Shown: positions 44,197 through 51,374 of the stretch, one piece after another
Layout of the letters: every line of letters starts with the position of its first letter
Position numbering within the stretch: position 1 is the first letter of the stretch
Assembly: GCA_032881465.1 (NCBI GenBank)
Contig: CP126168.1
Coordinates: forward strand, 1,054,001-1,118,000
DNA length: 64,000 nucleotides
Direction: 5' to 3'
Origin: Parvibaculaceae bacterium PLY_AMNH_Bact1
Lineage (GTDB): Bacteria > Pseudomonadota > Alphaproteobacteria > Parvibaculales > Parvibaculaceae
The notes under the pieces: generated by a model
The model's database searches: none
Seen by the model: the letters and a program-made list of their open reading frames with translations, nothing else
What the model was told of the DNA's origin: nothing
Made by a program: the position numbers and the translations under genes

Positions 44197-45440
44197 CGGA
44201 AGAAATGACTGAGCAAGGCATGTCAGAAGAAACGATGGATGTATCCCGGGGCAGTCCGCTTAATGGACCAGGTGTTGCGCCAGACCCTGCGTGGTTTGAG
44301 CAGGCGGCAGACGAGCCACCATATGCCCGCCATGTGCTTACGACGCCATTGCACCTTGAAGCAGCTGATGAAAGCCGGACAAATAGCTGGACTGAGTGGG
44401 CGGGCTACACCGTTGCAAACGTCTATACCAGCATAGAACAGGAATATGATGCCTTGCGGACCCGCGCAGGCGTATCGGATATTTCGCCTCTTGTGAAAAT
44501 CCGCTTGTCCGGGCGAGAAGTGAGTGCATATCTGGACCGTTTGCTGACACGGCCTGTTGGAGCGCTAGAGATAAACCACTCCATGCGCGCCGTTTTGTGC
44601 GACGGGAACGGGTGCGTGATTGCCGAGGCTGTGCTGTTCCGTCTGGATGATGAAGAGTTTCGCCTGGTTCTGCGCTCATCCCATATGGATTGGCTGATGC
44701 AATCCGCGCAGGGTTTTGATGTACAGTTGGAAGATGTCTCAGGGACCATAGCAGGCCTGTCCCTGGCAGGACCTTTGTCAGACAGCGTGCTTACATTAGC
44801 TGGCGTGGAAAAATCTGGAGCCCTTGCCAAACACCAGGGGGGCTGGGTGGAACTGGGTGGCATGCCCGTTTATCTGAGCCGCACAGGCATGATGGGCGGG
44901 CTCGAATATGAACTTTGGTGCGACCCGGCAGATGCGTCAGTGATTTGGCGGCGCCTGCTGACTGTCGGGCAGGCTGTTGGCCTTCGACCCGTGGGCGCCG
45001 CGGTTCGAGACATTGCTCGCCTTGAAAATGGTATCGCGCTGGAAGGTATCGACTATCGATCAGCGTTCACTGCCATTGACGCCTCAGAAGCGCTCTCACC
45101 CTATGACCTCTGCTTGGGCGGGTGCGTTGACTTGGAGCGATCTGTTTTCAATGGGCAATCAGCATTGAGAAAAATTGCAGATAGCGGGAGCACGAATGCG
45201 CTCGTGGGTTTCGAGCTTGATCTGGCTGACATCGCAGTCGTGGGGCCTATTTGCAATGGAGATAAGCAGGTAGGGCACATCACGTCTCACGCCTGGTCGC
45301 CGACACTTCAGTGCACCATTGCGCTAGGGCTGGTTGAAGCATCCGCGCTTGGCGCATCCGCTGGTTTCAGCATTAAGGCGCAGGCCGGGGAAAATGTTCC
45401 GGCAAAGCTCACAAAACGGCCCTTTTTGCGTTTTCCCTGA
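44193..45440 (+). CDS. GcvT-like folate-binding protein
   Basis: A 415-aa aminomethyltransferase family protein. An N-terminal leader (about 1-50) precedes the GcvT fold, with EYDALRTRAGVSDISPLVKIRLSGREVSAYLDRLLTR (family start, split here around residue 105), TGMMGGLEYELWCDP (about 230-244) and a barrel domain at the end. These bind tetrahydrofolate and move one-carbon units. The usual GYTGE motif reads GGLEYE, so the exact activity may differ from glycine cleavage. It is cotranscribed with the two flavoproteins. Confidence 0.85.
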   Translation: MTEEMTEQGMSEETMDVSRGSPLNGPGVAPDPAWFEQAADEPPYARHVLTTPLHLEAADESRTNSWTEWAGYTVANVYTSIEQEYDALRTRAGVSDISPLVKIRLSGREVSAYLDRLLTRPVGALEINHSMRAVLCDGNGCVIAEAVLFRLDDEEFRLVLRSSHMDWLMQSAQGFDVQLEDVSGTIAGLSLAGPLSDSVLTLAGVEKSGALAKHQGGWVELGGMPVYLSRTGMMGGLEYELWCDPADASVIWRRLLTVGQAVGLRPVGAAVRDIARLENGIALEGIDYRSAFTAIDASEALSPYDLCLGGCVDLERSVFNGQSALRKIADSGSTNALVGFELDLADIAVVGPICNGDKQVGHITSHAWSPTLQCTIALGLVEASALGASAGFSIKAQAGENVPAKLTKRPFLRFP

Positions 45441-45469
45441 AAAAATTGAGATCGACCGACGGAACTAAA

Positions 45470-45504
45470 GCCTTCATGCGTTCTATTGACTGAATGCAGA
45501 AGGC
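45470..45504 (+). terminator. Hairpin after the GcvT-like gene, possible terminator
   Basis: GCCTTC (45470-45475) plus a bulged A and TGCGTTC pairs with GAATGCA-GAAGGC (45492-45504), an imperfect stem of about 13 bp with loop TATTGACT. Only four T follow, six bases on, so it is a weak terminator at best. Confidence 0.5.
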
Positions 45505-45559
45505 GACGCTTTTCCGGTTTGGGATTTTCGGACCATGAATTTCTGCCAGATGTGTTCAT

Positions 45560-45598
45560 GCGGCAGGCACGGTCCCCCACCCCTTGCGTGTCTGCCGC
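45560..45598. other. Second intergenic hairpin before the EF-hand gene
   Basis: GCGGCAGGCAC at 45560-45570 pairs with GTGTCTGCCGC at 45588-45598 (11 bp, one G-T pair) around a 17-base C-rich loop. It lacks a T tract. It could shape the 5' leader of the EF-hand mRNA or be part of a small RNA. Confidence 0.35.
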
Positions 45599-45650
45599 TC
45601 CTAATTTAATGGGCCCGGCTGGTTCCGAGGTCCTTCATTGGAGATGAGCA

Positions 45651-46118
45651 ATGCGTAAAAACAAACTGATACTGTCCTCAACCCTTGCAGGTCTTCTGCT
45701 GACGTCGGCAGGTGTTGCTGTTGCCGCAAAAGGGCCCGGTGGTGGTCCGCCAAGCCCTGATCATATGTTCGAAATGCTCGATCTGAACAAAGACGGCGAA
45801 ATCACACGGGAAGAAGCAGAGACAGCCCGTGAGCAGCGCTTCCAGTCGGCAGACACGAACGGCGACGGCTTGCTTTCCCGCGATGAAATGAGCGCCGCAC
45901 GAGAGGCACGGGCAGCGGACCGTCAGGAAAAGCGGTTTACGAAACTTGATACGAACGAAGATGGTCTCTTGAGTCCAGAGGAAATGGCGGCTGGTCCACG
46001 TGGCGAAAGACGCGCAGGCATGTTTGACCGCGTCGATGAAAACGGTGATGGCAAAATCACGCGCGCGGAAGCCGACGCAATGCACCAGAGAATGCAAGAG
46101 CGTCGCGGCGAGCGGTGA
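45651..46118 (+). CDS. Exported EF-hand protein
   Basis: A 155-aa protein with a signal peptide (about 1-25) and four EF-hand loops: DLNKDGEITREE, DTNGDGLLSRDE, DTNEDGLLSPEE and DENGDGKITRAE. It should bind calcium or another divalent metal in the periplasm. It lies directly before an ECF sigma gene whose downstream partners look like a metal-sensing module, so a link to metal or envelope stress is plausible. ATG 45651 follows GGAGATGAGCA. Confidence 0.88.
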   Translation: MRKNKLILSSTLAGLLLTSAGVAVAAKGPGGGPPSPDHMFEMLDLNKDGEITREEAETAREQRFQSADTNGDGLLSRDEMSAAREARAADRQEKRFTKLDTNEDGLLSPEEMAAGPRGERRAGMFDRVDENGDGKITRAEADAMHQRMQERRGER

Positions 46119-46287
46119 ATCAGTGAGGGCCGCGCCGAGACCATCTGTTTCCAGACCAGGTGACTTGCGCGCGGCACCTCGCTATAGAAGTACCAGAGCC
46201 CCAAGACGATCGAGGAAAGGGCAGGGAGTCATTCCTCTGACAACGGAAACCAACAAGCCTGATGGCTCATCTCAGGATGATGCATTG

Positions 46288-46860
46288 ATGGCCGCGCTCG
46301 CTGGCGGCGACCCAAATGCGGGGCGCACCCTGGTGGACGCCCACCTGTCTCACGTGCTCGCCGTTGCCCGGCGCATGTTGGGCGATCAGGCAGAGGCGGA
46401 GGATGTCGCACAGGACACATTTATGCGGGCCTGGAAAGCAGCCGCCCGCTGGGAGCCGGGAAGAGCGAAAGTCTCGACCTGGCTGCACCGCATCGCGATG
46501 AACCAGTGTCTGGACAGGCTCCGAAAGAAGAAGCCGGAACCTCTGGCACCCGATTTCGATGCGCCAAGTGATCGCCCAGATCCTGAGGCCGAGCTGTACC
46601 AACAGCAATTGGGTCGACGTATTGACGGGGCGATCCAGGCCTTGCCGGAGAGGCAGCGTGCGGCGATCGTGCTGTCTCACTATCAGCACCTCTCAAACAA
46701 AGAGGCCTCTGAGGTAATGGGTATAAGCGTAGAGGCGCTGGAATCTCTCCTGTCGCGCGGGCGGCGGGCGTTAAAACAATCACTGAGACCGGAATGGTCT
46801 GAACTACAAGGAGAGGGCGATCCTGTATCACCCGACCCAAGCATGAGCGTGAAACCATGA
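46288..46860 (+). CDS. ECF RNA polymerase sigma factor
   Basis: A 190-aa sigma-70 family factor. Region 2 has LSHVLAVARRMLGDQAEAEDVAQDTFMRAWKAAARWEPG, then KVSTWLHRIAMNQCLDRLRKKK. Region 4 has ALPERQRAAIVLSHYQHLSNKEASEVMGISVEALESLLSRGRRAL. The start is uncertain: ATG 46288 follows AGGA, but TTG 46285, CTG 46237 (eight bases after GGGAG), ATT 46231 and GTG 46123 are in frame. Its stop overlaps the anti-sigma gene (ATGA). Confidence 0.88.
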   Translation: MAALAGGDPNAGRTLVDAHLSHVLAVARRMLGDQAEAEDVAQDTFMRAWKAAARWEPGRAKVSTWLHRIAMNQCLDRLRKKKPEPLAPDFDAPSDRPDPEAELYQQQLGRRIDGAIQALPERQRAAIVLSHYQHLSNKEASEVMGISVEALESLLSRGRRALKQSLRPEWSELQGEGDPVSPDPSMSVKP

Positions 46861-47324
46861 CAGACGCATCAGATTTTGAAAAAGCAAAAGCCCGAGCACG
46901 AGAAGTGCTGGATGCCTATGGGGCGGACGAAGTCCGATGGCCTGAGGCGGATCGCAAAGCGGTCCGAAAGGCGATTTCGATGGACCCGCTTCTTGCAAAG
47001 CGACAGGCAGAAGAAGCAGAGCTGGACAGCTTGCTCGCTTTGGCTCCCGTTGAGGCTCCGAGCTATGCGTTGCAGAGCCGCATTCTATCCACTCAAAAAG
47101 AAGAAGGCATTGGCGGGCTTGGGCTTGTGAAACAGATACTCGATCTGCTTTGGCCCTACGGATCATCCGCGATCCCGGCTGGCGCCCTGGCGGCTTCCAT
47201 TGTCTTGGGTGTGACGTCCGGCGCTGTCACAACGATCGCGACAGATAGCTGGAGCGATGAACAATCCTATGATGTCCTTGCGCTGGCGCTCGGTGACACG
47301 ACATTGACGGAGGAATGGCAATGA
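46857..47324 (+). CDS. Small membrane anti-sigma factor candidate
   Basis: A 155-aa protein. The cytoplasmic N-terminal 95 residues are helical (AREVLDAYGADEVRWPEADRKAVRKAI), then a membrane helix lies at about residues 108-127 and a short periplasmic tail follows. It overlaps the sigma gene by four bases and the sensor gene likewise. Position and topology fit the anti-sigma that holds the ECF factor, as CnrY does in CnrYXH. The residues that contact sigma cannot be shown by eye. Confidence 0.75.
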   Translation: MTDASDFEKAKARAREVLDAYGADEVRWPEADRKAVRKAISMDPLLAKRQAEEAELDSLLALAPVEAPSYALQSRILSTQKEEGIGGLGLVKQILDLLWPYGSSAIPAGALAASIVLGVTSGAVTTIATDSWSDEQSYDVLALALGDTTLTEEWQ

Positions 47325-47851
47325 GCAGTGAAACGCCGAGTACCGCCCGGCCCGTCAGAAAATGGCTGGGGCCAGTATTACTGGTCTCCTTGGTGGTCAA
47401 CCTGTTTCTGGTCGCCGCTATTACGGCAGGGATCGTCCGCAATATGGATCGCAACAGCCGCGGACACGCATCTCCGCTGGGCTTGCCGCATCACATAATT
47501 GCGCGACAATTGTCAGGTGAGGAGCGCGAAAAGCTCAAAGCGGCCATGAGGGAGAACAGGGCGGAGCTCCGTCACCTGTTTAGAGATATGCGGCAGGCGC
47601 GCGAGGCACTCAGTGAGGCCATTGCTGCCGACCCATATGATCCAGAAGCGGCCAGAACAGCCTTTGCCGAGCTCCGTGCCGGAATGGATGCGATGGCGAC
47701 CCGATCCCAAGACATTCTGGTGCAGGCATTTGCTGATCTAACGCCGGAATCTCGGGAAAAAATAGCCGAAGCAATGCGTCGTGGTCGTCCCGGCGAACGT
47801 GCCCGAGATCAGGAGCGGGACCGGAACGCAGCGCCGTCAAATCCCGAGTGA
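47321..47851 (+). CDS. Periplasmic heavy-metal sensor, CnrX/Metal_resist-like
   Basis: A 176-aa protein with an N-terminal membrane anchor (about 15-38, WLGPVLLVSLVVNLFLVAA) and a helical periplasmic domain. The pattern LSGEEREKLKAAMRENRAELRHLFRDMRQAREALSEAIAADPYDPEAARTAFAELRAGMDAM is a Metal_resist (CpxP/Spy-like) helical hairpin. GGAGG lies before ATG 47321, which overlaps the anti-sigma stop. In CnrX-type systems the metal-bound sensor releases the anti-sigma. The metal ligand residues are not identifiable. Confidence 0.82.
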   Translation: MSSETPSTARPVRKWLGPVLLVSLVVNLFLVAAITAGIVRNMDRNSRGHASPLGLPHHIIARQLSGEEREKLKAAMRENRAELRHLFRDMRQAREALSEAIAADPYDPEAARTAFAELRAGMDAMATRSQDILVQAFADLTPESREKIAEAMRRGRPGERARDQERDRNAAPSNPE

Positions 47852-47908
47852 TGAAAATATAGAACAGCTTAGGAGCTCACGGCTGGTACCTGTTAAGGTC
47901 TCTCGCTT

Positions 47909-49327
47909 ATGATTGGCAAAGATCGAAGCGACGAAGAGATGGCTATGAGCAATCGAGAAAAGCCTGCCTCGGCAGGAAGAGCGACCTTGGCGGATTGGAA
48001 AGCATTTTGTGCGGCACATCCTGAAGTCGCCTATCTGAATGCTGTCTTCACCGATCAATGCGGCACAGTGCGCGGAAAGCGCATACCATTGGCTGATGCG
48101 AGTAAGGTCTTCACGGATGGTCTAGAGCTTCCCATGTCGGTCTATTTTCTGGATGTCACCGGCGAGAATGAAGACATTCACGGGCGCGGCTTTTCTGACG
48201 GCGATCCCGATGGCACGGCACATCCAATTCCAGGCACCCTAGCGGTGGTTCCCTGGGCACCAGATCAGGCTCAGGTGATGATGACCATGGACATGCCTGA
48301 AGGGGGCGTCTGCGAGTTTGAACCGCGGAATGTGCTGGCGCGGGTCGCAGAACGTCTCAGCGCTCGCGGCCTGACACCGGTGTCGGCGGTGGAATTTGAG
48401 TTCTATCTTCTTGATCAAAAGTCGGATGCCGATGGGCGCCCGTTGGCGCCGATCAATCCTAGCACCGGTGATCGCGAACGAAGCAATCAGGTCTATGGCC
48501 TCTCCGAGCTGGATGGATTCAGCGATCTGATGAGGGACATCAGTGTTTTTGCCTCGGACCTGTCGGTCCCAGCGTCAGCGGCGGTCGCAGAGTTTGCACC
48601 CGGGCAATATGAGATCAATCTAAAGCATGGGCCTGATCCTTTGCGGTCCGCCGATCACGGCATTTTGCTGCGCTATCTGATTGGTGCGGCGGCACGAGCC
48701 CATGGGTTCCGGGCAAGCTTTATGGCCAAACCCTTTGTCGATCAGGTGGGCAACGGGTGTCATGTTCACACAAGTCTGTTGGACGCAGAGGGCAACAACA
48801 TCTTCGACGATGGGGGAGAGAAGGGCACGGACAAAATCCGACATGCCATTGGAGGACTGCAGCGTACACTCCCGGCGGCGATGGCGCTCTTGGCACCCAA
48901 TCTCAATGCTTATCGGCGGTTTGCGCCAAACCTCTTCGTACCTGTGAATGGTGCCTGGGGGTACAATAACCGCTCGGTCGCCTTTCGCCTGCCCACAGGG
49001 TCACCGAAGGCACGACGCATTGAGCACCGCGTCGCCGGCGCAGATGCCAATCCCTATCTCGTCTTGGCGGCGATCCTGGCAGGCATTGACTACGGACTTG
49101 AAAACAAAATTGACCCAGGTGAACCGACGCAGGTGAATGCCTGCGACCGTGTCGATCCGGACTTGCCGCTTACGCTGCCGCGCGCTTTGGATACCTTCGT
49201 GGCGTCGCCAGTGTTACGCGACTATTTCGGGGATCTGTTTGTCGACATTTATGCCGAGACCAAGCGGTTGGAATTTGAGAAGTTCAATAAAATCATCTCG
49301 ACCCGCGAACTGGAATGGTATCTCTAG
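47909..49327 (+). CDS. Glutamine synthetase family ligase, PuuA-like
   Basis: A 472-aa glutamine synthetase-fold protein. It has FTDQCGTVRGKRIPL, VEFEFYLLD, GQYEINLKHGPD, MAKPFVDQVGNGCHVHTSL, NGAWGYNNRSVAFRLP and RIEHRVAGADANPYLVLAAILAG, all typical of the gamma-glutamylpolyamine synthetase branch rather than GlnA. It probably ligates glutamate to an amine in polyamine or monoamine use. ATG 47909 is taken; ATG 47945 with GAAGAG is an alternative. It is convergent with the kinase gene, nine bases apart. Confidence 0.88.
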   Translation: MIGKDRSDEEMAMSNREKPASAGRATLADWKAFCAAHPEVAYLNAVFTDQCGTVRGKRIPLADASKVFTDGLELPMSVYFLDVTGENEDIHGRGFSDGDPDGTAHPIPGTLAVVPWAPDQAQVMMTMDMPEGGVCEFEPRNVLARVAERLSARGLTPVSAVEFEFYLLDQKSDADGRPLAPINPSTGDRERSNQVYGLSELDGFSDLMRDISVFASDLSVPASAAVAEFAPGQYEINLKHGPDPLRSADHGILLRYLIGAAARAHGFRASFMAKPFVDQVGNGCHVHTSLLDAEGNNIFDDGGEKGTDKIRHAIGGLQRTLPAAMALLAPNLNAYRRFAPNLFVPVNGAWGYNNRSVAFRLPTGSPKARRIEHRVAGADANPYLVLAAILAGIDYGLENKIDPGEPTQVNACDRVDPDLPLTLPRALDTFVASPVLRDYFGDLFVDIYAETKRLEFEKFNKIISTRELEWYL

Positions 49328-49336
49328 GACCCAGGC

Positions 49337-51202
49337 TCAGTGCGTTGCCGCAAGCGGAAGGGTGAAGGACACCGTCGTGCCGACACCTTCTTCACTCTCA
49401 ATGGTAAGACCACCTTCATGCATTTCAACCAGCGAGCGTGACAGCGCAAGGCCAAGCCCCGTGCCTTTGTGTTTTTTGCTGTGTTGAGATTCAACCTGCT
49501 CAAACGGCTTGCCAAGTTTGGAGAGATGCGCCGCTGGAATGCCGATACCTGTATCTGCCACCGCAACCTTGAGCCATCCGTCTGAAACTTCTGCGGTGAT
49601 CTTCACCTCACCGCCGGTTTCTGTGAACTTTACTGCATTTGAAAGCAGGTTGAGCAGCACTTGTTTTACTGCCCGCTTGTCGGCGAGAACGGGGGGCTGG
49701 ACGCCAATCTCATTGTTGAGACGAACCTGCGCAATGTCAGCGCGTCCGGCAACCAACCGCAACGCATCCCGAACCGCATCCGCAATGTCCAGCTGTTCAA
49801 GTTCAAGAGTGAGGCGCCCGGCCTCAATCTTGGACATGTCGAGAATATCATTGATCACATCCAGCAGATGTTCGCCGCTTGCTTTGATATCAGTCGCATA
49901 TTCATCATATTTCGGCGCACCAAGCGGGCCGAACAGCTGGGTCTCCATCATCTGAGAGAAACCGATAATGGCATTGAGCGGCGTCCTGAGTTCATGGCTC
50001 ATATTGGCCAGGAATTCAGACTTGGACCGGTTCGCCGCTTCTGCGCGGGATTTCTCGGCCGCATATTTCTCAGCAAGCTCGACAAGCTGACCTGCCTGAT
50101 CTTGTAGCTTGGATTTCGACATTTCCAGATCAGTCACAGTCGATTGCAACTGATCCTGGTGGTTGGTCAGCGCTTCTTCCTGCGCTTTGATCGCGGAAAT
50201 GTCCGTGCCGACACTCACATGCCCCCCATCGGCAGTCGAGCGGGTGCTGATCTGCAGCCAGCGACCGCTGGGCAGCCTGATTTCCGTCGCCGACGCTTCC
50301 GGGTCTGATGGCCAGGCGTCCGCAACGCCCGTATCTTCAAAGAGCGCTGCCCGCGTCGTCCCTGCAACAGCCCGTTCTATGTCGATTTCAAGAAATTCCT
50401 GAAACTTGTCATTGCAGGCCAGAAGCGTGTCATCCTTGTCGAAGAGGACAAAGGCTTCGCCAATGCTGTCAATGGCATCGCTCAGGCGGTCGGTGGCAAG
50501 CTGTGCAGAAGCTTCTGCGTTGCGCTGTTCGGATATATCGATCGTCAGGCCAATTACCCGGTCGCCTGTATTTCGGGGTCCGCTCCAGACCTGACCTTTG
50601 GCGTGAACCCAGATCCAGCTGCCATCTTCGTGCAGCAGACGAAAGCTCGTGTCATAAGACCGCGATGCTTTTTCTGGCGCGGCTATGATTTCGTCGATGG
50701 CGGCAACATCTTCCGGGTGGGTGAGGGCCTTGATTTCAGCAGGCGTCATTCGTGTCGCAGGTTGCCTGCGCCCCAACATGTCGAACATGGCTTTGGACCA
50801 GTAGACACGGTTTTGCGTAATGTCCCAGTCCCAGATGCCACAGCGTGCACCAGCAAAGGCCATATCAAAGCGCTGCTGATTGTCAGCAGCTCGAGCTTGG
50901 GCTTCTGATTTTCTCTCGTTGGAGCGGATAAGTGCATATCCGAGCCCCAGGCAGGCGGCACTGGCCAATGCCGCCAGCATCAGAGGCCGTGAAAGACCTT
51001 CCTGCCACCAAAGCGCACCGTTCACCGCTGCGAGCGCGACAGTTGACACGCCAAGCGTCAGCTTCTGCGCCCAGGTCGTGGGTTCTGTGGTCTTTGCGGG
51101 TAGGTCTGCGCCGTCTGTTTCACGCGACATAGCACCAGGCATCTTTTCTCTAAACGTGGCCACAAGGTTCATGCTCTTCCGCCCCCTCTTGGCTAGGTCC
51201 AT
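49337..51202 (-). CDS. Membrane PAS histidine kinase, PdhS-like
   Basis: A 621-aa kinase. Two membrane helices lie near residues 48-90, a PAS domain with PAC follows at about 110-220 (FRLLHEDGSWIWVHAKG), a second PAS at about 235-340, a coiled coil, HisKA with His403 in NMSHELRTPLNAIIGFSQ, and HATPase with NLLSNAVKFTE, DTGIGIP and GTGLGLALSRSLVE. The segment ETQLFGPLG..KYDEYATDIKASGEHLLDVINDILDMSKIEAG is PdhS/PleC-like. GGAGG lies six bases before ATG 51202. No receiver domain or adjacent regulator. Confidence 0.9.
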   Translation of the reverse strand: MDLAKRGRKSMNLVATFREKMPGAMSRETDGADLPAKTTEPTTWAQKLTLGVSTVALAAVNGALWWQEGLSRPLMLAALASAACLGLGYALIRSNERKSEAQARAADNQQRFDMAFAGARCGIWDWDITQNRVYWSKAMFDMLGRRQPATRMTPAEIKALTHPEDVAAIDEIIAAPEKASRSYDTSFRLLHEDGSWIWVHAKGQVWSGPRNTGDRVIGLTIDISEQRNAEASAQLATDRLSDAIDSIGEAFVLFDKDDTLLACNDKFQEFLEIDIERAVAGTTRAALFEDTGVADAWPSDPEASATEIRLPSGRWLQISTRSTADGGHVSVGTDISAIKAQEEALTNHQDQLQSTVTDLEMSKSKLQDQAGQLVELAEKYAAEKSRAEAANRSKSEFLANMSHELRTPLNAIIGFSQMMETQLFGPLGAPKYDEYATDIKASGEHLLDVINDILDMSKIEAGRLTLELEQLDIADAVRDALRLVAGRADIAQVRLNNEIGVQPPVLADKRAVKQVLLNLLSNAVKFTETGGEVKITAEVSDGWLKVAVADTGIGIPAAHLSKLGKPFEQVESQHSKKHKGTGLGLALSRSLVEMHEGGLTIESEEGVGTTVSFTLPLAATH

Positions 51203-51374
51203 CCTAGACCTCCAAATAGCGCCCGCCAATCCCACAGAACAAGTGAGTTTCTGCCCATGTGATTCGCTTTTTCGATGATTCAAGTGCGCGGCGCGCTTGT
51301 CCAGATCAGGCTTGGAGCAGAGCGTACAATCCGGATCGAGCGGTGCATTTATGACTCACTTTTGTATCAACCAT

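Noticed and set aside
51270-51300. A G+C-rich inverted repeat (CAAGTGCGC/GCGCGCTTG) near the PAS kinase start
   Set aside because: One mismatch pair, no usable loop and no T tract on either strand; it cannot be called a terminator or operator.
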